DNA from: Physella acuta
Taxonomy: Eukaryota; Mollusca; Gastropoda; Physidae
Direction of reading: 5' to 3'
Assembly: GCF_028476545.1 (NCBI RefSeq)
Contig: NW_026733049.1
Span: 323,001-387,000, forward strand
Length of the DNA: 64,000 bases
Part shown: piece by piece, positions 39,601-51,019 of the stretch
Numbering within the stretch: position 1 is the stretch's first letter
Layout: every line of letters starts with the position of its first letter
Translations under genes and position numbers: made by a program
Notes under the pieces: generated by a model
Databases searched by the model: none
What the model was told of the DNA's origin: nothing
The model's input: the letters and a program-made list of their open reading frames with translations, nothing else

Positions 39601-41986
39601 ACTACTTAGTATGCAGGTAGATCCCTCTTTCAGACACATGTAGGTGTAGACAAGCAGAAAGCCAATTATTGGAATTTTTAAATAGTCTCTTTTCATTGTA
39701 CATTGCAAATGAAAAACAGAACAAAAAAATTAGTTTGTGGGAACAGCCATGACAGGAGCATACCACAAGTCAAACAGTTTTAGTTACGTGCTTTTTTAAT
39801 TTAGCATTTTTATGTACGGACTGTTGATCTGGGTTAAGGTGTCCTAGAGCGATTTATCATTCTGTTAGGGTACAAAGATTTAAGACTGACAAAAATAGCG
39901 GTACCATGGGTTCAATAGGTTAAAAATTACTTTGACTTTAGAAAATTAAAATGGGAAGCTTTATTATTTTGCTGCTTTGATTAATTTTGGCTTGAAAAAT
40001 TTATTGAAGCTTGTTGAAAAGTGAAAGGTTTTATCCACTCTTCAAAAGTAAATTTACAAAACTGTAAATTGTACAGGTACCCCAGGTAGGGCTGGCAGGA
40101 GAGGTGTGCATGGAAATGCTGGAACTCTGCATGTGAAGATCTGGAGAATGAAAGAACGAGATCTTCAAGAAGTCGTGCTCTCATATGACCGTTCCATTTA
40201 CACGTTAAGTGTTGCTGGGGTTAGCATTGACCTCAAGGCAGGAGTTGTCATGGTAAGCTATTAATGGCATCAATCAGAACTAATTGTCTTAAGTAATTAA
40301 TGGCATCAATCAGAGAAACTTTTCTTTGTAAGTAATTAATGACATCAATCAGACCAAGCTATTGTCAGTAATTAATGGCACCACCCAGAGCTAATTGTCA
40401 TAAGTAATTAATGGCGTTAATCAGAGCAAATTTTCATGGAAAATAATGACATCAATCAGAACTAATTGTCTTAAGTAATTAATGGCATCAATCAGAGAAA
40501 ATTTTCTTTGTAAGTAATTAATGGCATCAATCAGGAGCAAATTGTTATAATAAATAATTACTGGCAGTAATTATAGTGTATTGTCACGGTAAGTAATTAT
40601 TGGCATAAATCATGTGCAAATGGTTATTGTAGGTAATCACTGCCATCAAAAAATTTAAAATATACACAACTGTCACTGCCATGACAAAAGCCTGTATAAG
40701 AGTATACAATTGTAACATGACTAAAGATTGTGAGTTAATGAAGTTCTAAATTTGTAACTGCTCTGATGAAATTTTGCACCAGGTGGATGAGCACTGTGAT
40801 GATGTGGCTGAGGCTCTAGCCCTGGCCTTCAGCATATCCTTGCTGCATGTGCTGTGCCAGCCCCGCCCTAAGGACTGGAAGCCTGGAAAGACTATAGAGT
40901 CCTGTGCTGAAACTCGTGGAACAAAAAAGGTAAGCATAACTAGGCTACTCACATTTTTGTTGTATGTTTTTTTTACACATTAATTTTTTAAATTGAACAA
41001 GTTAAAAGATTTAAAATCACAACAAAAATAGCTCGTTGTGGCCATGGAAAATCTATTTTAAAAAAACAAAAAACAACCCTAGTTTTATAAATTAATAATA
41101 AAATTAGGTTGTTTTGATTGAAGACAAAGCTTAAAACATTGTCTAAATTTTAAAAAAAATTTATCATGAGATCTAACAATATATAAAGATGAAAATATCA
41201 ACAAAAGTGGTATGTGTTAACTTTCAGATGTAGATAAAAGTTATTTTTTGTTAGCCAGACTGCCTAGTGATATAATAACATTCAGAGGTTTTTAAAATGT
41301 TAGTATCTGATGTATTAAATACAAATTATTGAAGAGATGAATATATGTATCATCCCCATATTTGGAACTTGTCAATAGTCAAGGTTAACACTGAGGCACT
41401 CTACCACCTACCACACTGTCTCTTAAAGTACATGAGTATTGTGAACATTTAAATTACTACCTGAATGCTTGCTTACACCACATTTACACTTGCAACTTGT
41501 ATACATGTCTAGAAATAACATTTTTCCCACAGAACATGTAAACTTACTTGCTGCGACTTATTTTTCTAGACATGAATAGTTTACACGTCAAAAGTGTAAA
41601 TGCAGTGTTAAAGTTACTAGTTTTTATCTGTTTCCTAGGTCACCTATGTTCCTTCTGAGGACCTGGCCTTTATCATGGCTGCAGGCTTCCTGATGGCCAT
41701 CCAAGCAATCATTTTGTGGCACAAACCTACGGGGTACACGCATGCGCTGGCTGTGGTGGAGGGGATGTTGTGGCTAGTGATTTTAGTGGTGTTGACTGCG
41801 GTAGTGTCGGGGGTGGTGAGTGTGGGGGTTGTGGTGGATGTGGTGGCTGTGGTGGAGGTGGTGATGGAGGAGGATATTATGGTGGTGGATGTGGAGGTGG
41901 GAGTTGAGGAGGAGGATGTGGTGGTGGGTGTGGTGGAGGGTGTGGAAGCTAAAACACACATAACACACAGCTCTCCTGCTAGCTAA
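33629..41986 (+). CDS. GRDP-like protein, copy 3 (frame-shifted tail, 830 aa)
   Basis: 5' UTR begins after the acceptor at 33628; ATG is at 33686, as in copy 2. Coding exons: 33686-33949, 34188-34412, 34882-35151, 35787-36005, 37319-37576, 37631-37750, 38363-38538, 38734-38884, 39228-39366, 40077-40252, 40783-40929, 41639-41986. Exons 1-11 are intact, with both WHxH motifs; exon 5 is two codons longer than in copy 2. In exon 12 one base is missing near 41698 compared with copies 1 and 2, so the Gly/Cys tail is replaced by a Val-rich, partly hydrophobic tail ending at 41986. The ancestral frame also has a stop at 41905-41907, so the old tail is no longer maintained. Known for the family: Gly-rich C-terminus. 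Inferred: altered stability, partners or localisation. A sequencing error could explain the shift alone, but not the extra stop as well. Confidence 0.83.
36175..36852 (+). mobile_element. Unclassified interspersed repeat in intron 4 of GRDP copy 3
   Basis: Paralogue of 17270-18195 without the internal duplication. Same boundaries and same 3' hairpin-like end. Confidence 0.6.
38156..38292 (+). mobile_element. G-tract hAT-like MITE in intron 6 of GRDP copy 3
   Basis: Paralogue of the insertion at 19451-19579, with the same TTCCTATT duplication (38148-38155 and 38293-38300) and the same internal deletion. Confidence 0.88.
40244..40640 (+). repeat. Splice-donor-like minisatellite, intron 10 of GRDP copy 3
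   Basis: Same family, longer than in copy 2, with higher-order repetition of about 175 bp (units from 40266 reappear from about 40455). Confidence 0.8.
41639..41986 (+). CDS. Last exon of GRDP copy 3 in shifted frame
   Basis: The exon starts in the same phase as in copies 1 and 2 for about 20 codons (VTYVPSEDLAFIMAAGF). A single missing base near 41698 then moves translation into the frame rich in Val, giving about 27 mostly hydrophobic residues around LWLVILVVLTAVV and then a Glu/Val-rich end. The DNA is still recognisably the Gly/Cys repeat. It is shorter than in the other copies and has a stop in the old frame at 41905-41907. Confidence 0.75.
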   Translation, partial: VTYVPSEDLAFIMAAGFLMAIQAIILWHKPTGYTHALAVVEGMLWLVILVVLTAVVSGVVSVGVVVDVVAVVEVVMEEDIMVVDVEVGVEEEDVVVGVVEGVEAKTHITHSSPAS

Positions 41987-42110
41987 ATTAAGAATAGAGC
42001 CACTACTGTTTTTTTTAAAAGTAATACAGATTAAAAAGCTTACATAAAAGGATTATCATGTTTTCAATGAACAACATATATTTTAAAAGATCTGAATTTT
42101 ATTTTCTCCT

Positions 42111-42116
42111 AATAAA
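42111..42116 (+). promoter_or_regulatory. Likely polyadenylation signal of GRDP copy 3
   Basis: AATAAA about 125 bases after the shifted-frame stop codon, paralogous to the sites at 7656 and 23512. Confidence 0.45.
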
Positions 42117-43699
42117 TATACAAGTGTTTTATTTTTAAGTGTTAGTTTAAGTTGTTCTGAAAATATATTTTGTAAAAGTTTTGTTGTATGCGATGTTTTT
42201 TTTTAAAATTATCACTCTGTAAAATATGTTTTGGTGATTTTTCAATAATTTAAGTTAAAAGCTTTCACAATTGTTTAAGATTCGTGAATTTGTGATACGC
42301 CTTTCTTTATGAACCACTTGCTTAAATACAAACTCATAAAAATATAAAATATATTTAACATATCAATGTTGAAAAAAAATATTTTAAGATTGCAGAATCC
42401 AGGAACATTTATATAGCTTGGGTTCTGTACCAGTTCCAACTTTGTTTATATTTATATATTTTTAAAACAGATATTTATCAGAATATTAGAGGATACAACT
42501 GCCAAAACTATTTTTATACTACACCATCCATACTTTGTGATTGCTAAAAGTGTTCCAACTTTGTAACATTTGAAATACTCTTTTAGTGCAACAATTTTTA
42601 TTTATACGGTAACTGTAAGTCACACAGTCAAAACACATGGAGTGTGAAACTGTGCTTTACTCAAACACTAATGTATTAGTGTAAAGCATGAACCAAGTCT
42701 TTTACCAGTTTGGTTATCTTGTTGTTGTGTTATTTAAACAATAAGTGAAAGTACTATGCTATTTACTATAATATGAAGTTTCAATTGTGATGATTGTTGT
42801 TAAATATAGTTATATCACACTTATAATGATGTATCTCCCATATTTAGAGGGTATAGTTTATACTGTGCTGTTCAATTTATATATTTCAATTTCGCTTGCT
42901 TGTTTAATTTAAAATCCTATGCAGAGGTTGTTTAGAAGAAGAAAAATATTATTTACTTAATTATATATTTTTATCAGCATAGAAAAATAGCCTGGTAATT
43001 TGTATTAGTTTTGTTTTTACTGTGGATTTAAATTTGTTACCTGTTTGAAGGTTGATGCTTGTCATTAACCTACCCCATTGGGTCATTGCAATATTTTTAT
43101 AATTAAAAAATGTTTCCCTGCTCTGTATTTGTGCATGTAAATGTTTCTTTCCTTCTCTGCTAATTAAAATAATATCCACATCGCCTTGAAAACAACGCAC
43201 AATTTAATTTGAGTAATCCACTCTCTGCTCTTTTTTTTTTTTTGGACAAAAAGCTCCCTGCTGAAGTAATGGTGGGAAAAAGCTCTTTGCAATTGTACTT
43301 AAAATAACAAGTTTACTTATTCAAAATAAAATGTAACTTGTGTTTTTTTTTATATATCTATTTTGTCAGCCAGTAAAACATTGTGATATTTTAATTTTTT
43401 GCTCATATCTCAATTTTTGTTGTGCATTTACTGTAATATGGTTTGTTTGTTTTTTAAAATATTCTTCTGTTTTATGCATTTATTACAGATATTATAAACA
43501 CATAATATTAATTGTTCAATTAAGTAACATTTACATACATTTGCAATAGTAACAAATGCTGGAGATTTTTTACTCTGTTTATAAAATTTTATTTGTTTCA
43601 ATACTTAAATATATATTAACAGTAATCTCACTGACTAAATTGTTTATCAACTGAAATCTGCTACAAATAATGTTCAGAATTTTTTCCGAAATTGGAAAA

Positions 43700-44988
43700 G
43701 TCACTTTACTTCACTTAGTCCTCTTTGCTCCTTATGGAGCATAGGGCCTCCACCATTTCCTTCCATTTCTTCCTATCCTCGGCTATTAATTTTGACATCT
43801 CCCAAGACATCCCTATTGGCTTCAGTTCTTCAAGAAGACTCCGCCTTCAGGTCTGTCTTGGGCGCCCTCTCTACCGCTTTCCCTGGGGGTTCCACTCAAG
43901 CGCTTGGCGTGTAACATTTGTGTGAGCCTTTCGCAGTGTGTGACCCACCCAGCGCCACTTGCTCCTTCTTATTTGCACACCTATAGGCTCCTGCCTAGCA
44001 TTCCTCCATAGTTCCAAGTTCGGCACTTTGTCCTGCCATCTCAGTTTCAGTATCTGTCTAAGGCATCTATTCATGAAGGTCTGTATCTTTGCTGTGCTTG
44101 CCTTGGAGACTCTCCATGTCTCTGCTCCATACAGCAGAACTGCCTTGACATTAGAGTTAAATATCCTAATTTTTGTGGTAATGGAGATGGCCGAACTTTT
44201 CCATATGGGTCGCAGGACTGTGAAAGCGCAGCGGGCTTTATTAACTCTAGCGCGTATGTCCTCCTCTGTGCCTCCCGTTTTGCTGATCTTGCTGCCAAGG
44301 TAGACAAACTCTTGCACATCATTTACCTGTCTTCCGTCTATTGACACTGGAGCCTCCTGCTTATTGTTAATTCTCATCATTTCCGTCTTTTCTTTGTTGA
44401 TCTTCAGACCTACGCGCTGCGAGATGGCTCCTAATGCATCAACTTTTTCTTGCATGTCCTGTAGCCTGTGCGAGAGTAAGGCAAGATCATCTGCAAACTC
44501 CAGATCCTCTAGTTTCCCCGTGAGTGTCCACTGAATACCTTTTCCAGAACTGGCATAGGCTGTGCGTGTCACCCAGTCGAGAACTACCAAGAAGAGGAGG
44601 GGCGACAGCAGACATCCTTGTCTCACACCTGTGTTGACCTGGAACTCTTTAGACAGTTTCCCTGCATGGCTAACTTGGCATGAAAATCCATTGTAAAGTT
44701 GCTGGATTATTTCCACTAACTTAGCAGGTACACCATAGTGTCTCAACAGATTCCATATTGTTTGCCTATCCACACTATCAAAGGCCTTCTCAAAGTCTTT
44801 GGTTTCTGTAACTGTCTTTTGTTTTATGTGGACGAGTAGTTAGCCCATCGCACAACCCCCAACCTGGAGGACCAGGGCACAACGTTTGGTCTGGCCCCTA
44901 CCCGCGCAGATCTGTCCGACTTGGTTAGACCTGCCAGGAGCACTAGGCTCCTGCCGGCATAGCTCTGGGGGTCCCTGGGGCACACAAG
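43700..44988 (-). mobile_element. Non-LTR retrotransposon (LINE), internally deleted
   Basis: The minus strand encodes reverse transcriptase: RQGCLLSPLLF, the FADD catalytic motif (near 44490), YLGSKI, and the C-terminal WRWVGHTLRKAH and NPQGKR block. Coding similarity continues past two stops to about 43715. The upstream end (44828-44988) looks like a genuine LINE 5' region joined directly to the middle of the RT domain, so the centre is missing. It is an insertion relative to copies 1 and 2, with only a possible 4-bp repeat (AAGT) at the edges. The clade is not certain: I-like or RTE-like elements of molluscs are candidates. Confidence 0.82.
43871..44773 (-). pseudogene. Reverse transcriptase fragment of the LINE (300 aa open)
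   Basis: Open frame covering RT palm and thumb and part of the C-terminal region. It lacks endonuclease and the N-terminal half of RT, so it cannot support transposition. Residues 93-96 are FADD; the preceding conserved block is TGVRQGC at 48-54. The frame stops right after NPQGKR where the usual basic RGRP block begins. Confidence 0.85.
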
Positions 44989-45925
44989 TGAGTATTATAT
45001 ATTTATTTTGTTTTGTATAGAATATATAACTTTCATATCTTGTATTTTTAAAGGTCACACATCTTTTTCCATCAATATTGTGGGGAAGTATTATTTTTAT
45101 TTCTAATTGGCTAATTTATTTCCTACTACTAATACACACTGTTGTTTGTATGCTTTTGACTATTTATTCATTCTTCTCTTCATATAATTATCCAAATTTC
45201 TAGATAATCATAACTGCAGTACATCTAGCATAAAAACATATTTATGGAAAACATTTAAATAGCCAAATGAATGTATCATTTTCATGTATATTTAAAAAAA
45301 GATTATATTCACTACAGACAGATAGACAGAAATCCAACCAATAACTTTGTTGTCTGGTATACTTAAAAAATCCAATATATTTCTTAAGTCGGCTTTATAT
45401 GGTGATGAATTCATTATTTTCTATGCTTAAACATTTTGACAAATTTCATTAATTTTATACCTAAAAAAGAAAATATTATTTTAGGCCACAGAGATCTTAA
45501 GAAGCTAAAGAGAAAATTTTGAAAGAAAGTGGGAAGAAATGGTTGTGCAATAATAGTATTTTTTACCTGTCTCAAAGTTGACAAGTCTTCTAATAAGTAT
45601 ATTTTGAAAAAAAAATATTTTTATGGCCTTCTTAAATGTCTTGTTGAGAATTATTTCATCTGAGCAAATTTATCAAGCTTGTTGTATCCATAATCAGTTT
45701 TTAAATATTTTAGTCATTTGCTGATTATTATTTAATAAAGTCTTTTAAATTATGTATTAATCTTTTCATTAAGTATATCAAGTAAGAAACAACACAAGTT
45801 TTTATTAAAGATCTGGGACAATTTTTAAAAAATTATTTTACTTAAACCTTGAACTTTGTTTAAATTACTAATACGTTTCAAATAACATTTGTTTATTTTA
45901 AATAGTTAATTCATAAACATTATTG

Positions 45926-48900
45926 TAGGTAATCCAAACTGAAATTAACTATTGATTGCAGACTTCTGGAGCGAGTATGGCATAAAATATCTTTTAATTG
46001 TAAGCTCTATGCCACAAATTTTATAAAAATATCTCAATAAATAAAAAAAGTTATGCGATTTTTAAAAAAGCAAAATTTGGTAAAAAACTGATTTTTAAAA
46101 AATGCCATTTTTGAGAACCCATATTTTCTAAACTAAATAACATATAAGTGTAGAAATTGGTAAAGTTACTGTAAAGTTTGCAATATATATGACCAATTTT
46201 TTTCAGTCATCTAAAATGAGTCTTTCTAAGGTAAAAAAAATAATTGAAAATGACACAAATGCGTTTTGGTCACTTTTATTTTCATACAATTTTTTTTTCT
46301 TTTTTTTGCTTTAGACATTGAATAACTCTAAAACTATTGTGTTGGTAATATTAACAGGAAGAATGTGTTCATTATTTTCAAAAATCACATGAGTTAAAAT
46401 ATTATTTCTAAAAATGCCACAGTTATCTAGTGCAGGAGCAACAGAATAAAACTTTAATGGAGAAATGTAATGTAATCTAATGAAGACGTGATGTCTACAA
46501 GTGATGCAGCAGTTGATGCTACATTCAAACCTATCGGGTTGATAACTGCTTTGGGGGAACAGTTTTTAAAACGACAACTCCACATCTTTGTAAGTCTTGT
46601 TTCCCTCAACCTTGATCTTGTAGAGCATCAAGAGTAAGCGATACATTTTGGGAACTGTGGGGGGGGGGGGGGGGGGTCTTGGCCTTGTTCCCTTCCCTTG
46701 TAAGGAAAGTTCTTGATAGGCCACCATAAATGTCTCCAGCTATGGAATAAATAATTTATTTAGTGATTAATAAAATATAATTAAATTTACAACTAGCCTA
46801 TTGTGTAGGCCTACTATATGTCATATGACTGTAACGGGAAACATGAAAAAGCCTGAAAACACCTTTTTGTTAAGAGTAATTTATGCTCGATAGTATATTT
46901 TTAATAGTAATGGAGGCGAGCGAGTTGACGAGATTCCTTCCATAATATTGTTGACATGGAATAAAAACGTGCTTTTTAGATTTAGACCATAAAAAAAAAT
47001 AAAAAATAAAAACTTAAGCCTAAAATTAATTTAGAAATTTTATATTTTTAGAATAAATGCTATAAAAGTTGCAAATCCAGAGAACTTGAAAATAATTTGT
47101 TGAGTTTAAGGCTACATTTCTATTTATTTTCATCAAGCCTAAGTTATAACCGGATGTTTCACTTTCGTAAGACAAATATTGATTGGCTGTACAGTAACTT
47201 AGTGATCGATAACTATTTGTTTACAAAACTTTGCAGATCAAGTTTTTAAATAACAATGCAAATTAAAAACCCCATGACCTAGTTTTCTATTTTTAGCTTA
47301 CAATGTGTACAATAAAATCAATGGCGGCCTATCCAATAGCAGGATGCCATTGTTTATGTCGCCATTACACGTGAAAACCAAATTGTTTTTGCTTTTTTTT
47401 AAATTTTTATTTAGTTGCCGAAAATATTATAAACATCAAATACATCCAATCTTTAGTAAAACCCAAAAAAAACCAGACAGACAGGATTTTATAACCATAT
47501 TAATTGTAACTACGCTGTGCATGATTTTTAAATGAATTTATACACCTCTCAAATACCTTTGAGACTTTTCTCGCTGGTGTCCATTCTACTGAATGAAATA
47601 TTCGTTGCTTGTGCCACACTGGTTGAGATATCCAATGATGAAGGTGCCATACTGTGGTTCTCAACATCCTATAGGACAACTTAAGTGTCCTTCATTGGTG
47701 CTATATGCAAATAAAATAAATAATGAGAAATACTACTAGTACTACTTACACTTACAACTAATATAACATTTAAAAGTAAGTCACAACATGAAGAATCTTA
47801 ATAAATTGCACCACCATCTAAAAATTGATCTGGTACATTTTATTACGGAGACTGGCGCAGACCATTTCACATTATTCAGCAGGGGAATCAGAATCAGAGT
47901 GCACAACAGAAAATAAAAAAAATAATCACATTAGTCCTTTAAATTTAGTGTCTTTTGTTTTAAATAAATTGATAAAAATGTATAGTTATTATAATTATAC
48001 ATTTTTTTCTATGTTTCATTAATATTTTATAAGTATTTAACCTTCGTTCCCTGAAAATAATTGAGTTCGTCCACATAGTAACCAGGATTGTCTGGTGGCC
48101 ATTTTGAATTTGTCGATTCATAATTTTGACGCGATAGTCCAGATAAACTTTAGTAATACGACACCATCATTAATCCCATTCGATAGATTTTAAAGAATTA
48201 GTAAACACTAGCATCTTATAAGTGCATCCATATTTTAAGTCCCTAGAATGTCCTGAATTAAATAGCTTCACGTCTAAACACACCCTGTGTACAAGCGTAG
48301 TTCACACGCTAAAAACCGTAGACTAGTAGCGTTCAAATTTACATTAATAACGTGTACTAATTAAACCAAACTGACATTCAAACTTAAAATTCATTTATTA
48401 AAATGGAAATGAAACTTTAAAAATGATACTTACAACTTGTTTCAAGGCTCTAGCAAGGGTAAAATCCGTTTAGCATCATCGGTCGTCAACCTTTAAAACC
48501 GTTGGGCGAGCTACTCACTCAGGGCTGAAAATTGACTCGAGGGTTATATGTTTATTGAGGGCACGTCGTCGCGACCGTAAATCAGAAATACTTGAATTTA
48601 CAACACAAAGTAGTTATAAAAGTGAACTTTACATCGGTGTAAAAATTGAAACAGAATTAGTTTGTTTTCGTGTATATATCGTCATTTAAAGTTTAAAAAC
48701 TGATTTTTTAAAATGAAATAAGCAAGTTATTTTTTCAATTTATACATCAAACGATAGACTACAATTCGCTCTTTAAAATGACATTAAGATTATGCTTCTA
48801 CAATGCTTCGTCGCGAAGCCGCAACCAAATGAAACAGTGTGGGGTCGATCGGTACATGCAAAACGGTGAAATTTGTTGACGTAACTGATACTTTTCAAAC

Positions 48901-49082
48901 AAATATAAAACACATTCAAACATGTGCTACAAATATAAAAATACCAGATTACGACGGATAAAGACTTAAACTTTATTGACATATAATTTTTATTCTTATA
49001 GGACAACTAGTAGTGAAAATTTTTTTTGAAAACCGCAAAAACTGACCATAAAACGCACTTTTTCGCCAGTTTGGACTACCTA
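45926..49082 (+). mobile_element. 3.2-kb inverted-repeat element 3' of GRDP copy 3
   Basis: Ends TAGGTAATCCAAACTG and CAGTTTGGACTACCTA form a 16-bp inverted repeat with one mismatch. Flanked by ATTATTG (45919-45925 and 49083-49089), a 7-bp duplication. Copies 1 and 2 have no insert here (near 10203 and 25566). Base composition is less CpG-poor in its right third. No long frame; a short exon-like stretch lies at 46491-46589. Superfamily not assigned. Confidence 0.78.
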
Positions 49083-50025
49083 ATTATTGTGATTTATCTA
49101 AAAAAAATGTGGTTGTATTTTTTGTATTTTTTATATTTTTATTAGATGTAGACCACTTGTTGTTGTCTCTTCAGTGATATCTTTGTATCAGTAATAAAAA
49201 TATATACTCTTATTTCTTGAGTTCTTTCGTTTAATGAAATCAGATTCATATAGAAAGTGTTTTGGGTCGTGAGTCAGCCCAGGTTGGATATGTGTACCTA
49301 GTATGGGTTGGAGCGAGTCTAAACAGTGTTGGGTTTGATAAGGTCTTGTATGAAAAGCAGCTTTAGTTGGGATGTTGTTGTTTTTTTTTTGTGGCAATGT
49401 TTATTTTCATTTTCTTACATTAAGTGTAAGTTCACATAACAAATACTAAAACATATATTTACGCATGATGTCCTTGGGTACAATTTAAATTGTAAACGTA
49501 ACCTAAACGCACTTTATTTCATGCTTGATATTCTGTTACTGATCTAGCTTCCTTCTGCTGCAGGCCACTATCTTTAAGATAAATGTTACTTACGAACTCC
49601 CCATTGGCCAATCTCAAATAAAAAAACAAATTTTCAACACAATTTTTTGTCACGCCTGATGCAAATAAAAATGACACCCAATGTTTTGAATGACAATTTT
49701 GATGTTCTTCCCAATCCTAACAATCACGCCACAGCGTGGGAAAACTATATTTAGCCTATAGGGGCGGGGGTCTCGTCAAAGATTTAAACATCTAATCGAA
49801 GATATTACAGGGTTTAAAACATGCTTTGTGTCTTTTTAATTGAAATTATATTTTTTAAATAATGCAAACTAGGTTTAGTTATTATTTACTTTTTCACCAA
49901 CATCAGTTTTGGTTATTTTACTTATTTGCTTATCATTTTTTTTATATTTAGGCTACATCTTTTAAATTGTGTATTAATTTGTTGATCAAGTACACAACAA
50001 TACATGTTTTTGTAAAGGTCTGGGG

Positions 50026-50591
50026 CAATATTTATTCAAACCTTGTTTAAACTTTGTTTAAAAAGTCTACGAGTAGGTTTTTAACGTTTTTGTTACAATT
50101 CGATACCATTTAGGTTATATCAAGCGTAATAAAAACCAACACATGAGTCAGGATGATTGAATTAAATATCTTTCAGTAGGATTTAATTTATCAAAACAAT
50201 GGGTTTTCACAAAAGCAACAAAAACTTTGTATTTTTTTTTCCCACCAATAGAAAAGTGTTAAAAGCAACGTAAACTAAAATACAATTCACACTCGTTCAT
50301 ACACGGATTCAGTTCTGGGGAGGGGGGGGGGACGGAATGCTAGATATAGACATTACATATTGTGGTAAGCACTAAGCTTAAATGTCCCTGTCAAGATTTG
50401 CACTTATACAAATACACAATAAGAAACATTAATAATAGAACATTTTATAAAAAAAAAAACATTTAAATTAGGCCTTCGTGGTATTCCATAAAAAACGTCA
50501 AGTTATTGGATGATGTGTACCTTCTTTCCCCCTATTGCGAATTTTTCTCGATTCACTATACGTTTATCGAAAATGTTAATTGGGCTGATTT

Positions 50592-50596
<5 letters not shown>
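50026..50596. other. Unique sequence after the tandem array, no gene
   Basis: Not repeated in the window. No convincing coding potential; a short G run near 50320. Confidence 0.5.

Positions 50597-50689
<93 letters not shown>
50597..50689 (+). repeat. (TA)n microsatellite
   Basis: Perfect TA array abutting the worn MITE at 50690-50848. Confidence 0.95.
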
Positions 50690-50690
<1 letters not shown>

Positions 50691-50848
50691 AACAGGCATC
50701 TTTTCGGCTGAGCCCCCCGAAAAAAGTCTACCCCCCCCCCCCCGAACGAAATGGAATTTATATAGAACATATATACATTTAACAGTGTCCGCCCCCATGA
50801 AAAAAGTCCCCCCCCCCCCCGGAGAATAAAAGTCTGGAAGAAACACTG
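50690..50848 (-). mobile_element. G-tract MITE next to a (TA)n tract (left end worn)
   Basis: The right end CTGGAAGAAACACTG and the internal C runs match the family. The left end is degraded where it meets the TA array, and no clear target duplication is visible. Confidence 0.65.
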
Positions 50849-51019
50849 ATCGTCACAGATGTCCGAACTCCCACTCCTGCTATGAAAGTGACGTCATTTA
50901 AGGACGACCACTATGTTGTAAACGATTAAACTTTTCATGCTAAATTTAACTTTTGATGCCAGATCCGCCAACGCTCCCATCCCCATCAAGATGAGACCCC
51001 ATAGAAGAGAAATGTCGGT

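Larger units (their letters stand above)
41987..50025. other. 3' flank of GRDP copy 3 and end of the duplicated unit
   Basis: Collinear with the 3' flanks of copies 1 and 2 except for the LINE, the 3.2-kb element and a small insert near 49645-49720. Similarity stops near 50025, after the phrase AAAGGTCTGGGGCA, marking the 3' edge of the tandem unit. Confidence 0.75.

Noticed and set aside
43725-44303. Plus-strand frames across the LINE
   Set aside because: Antisense shadows of the reverse transcriptase frame.
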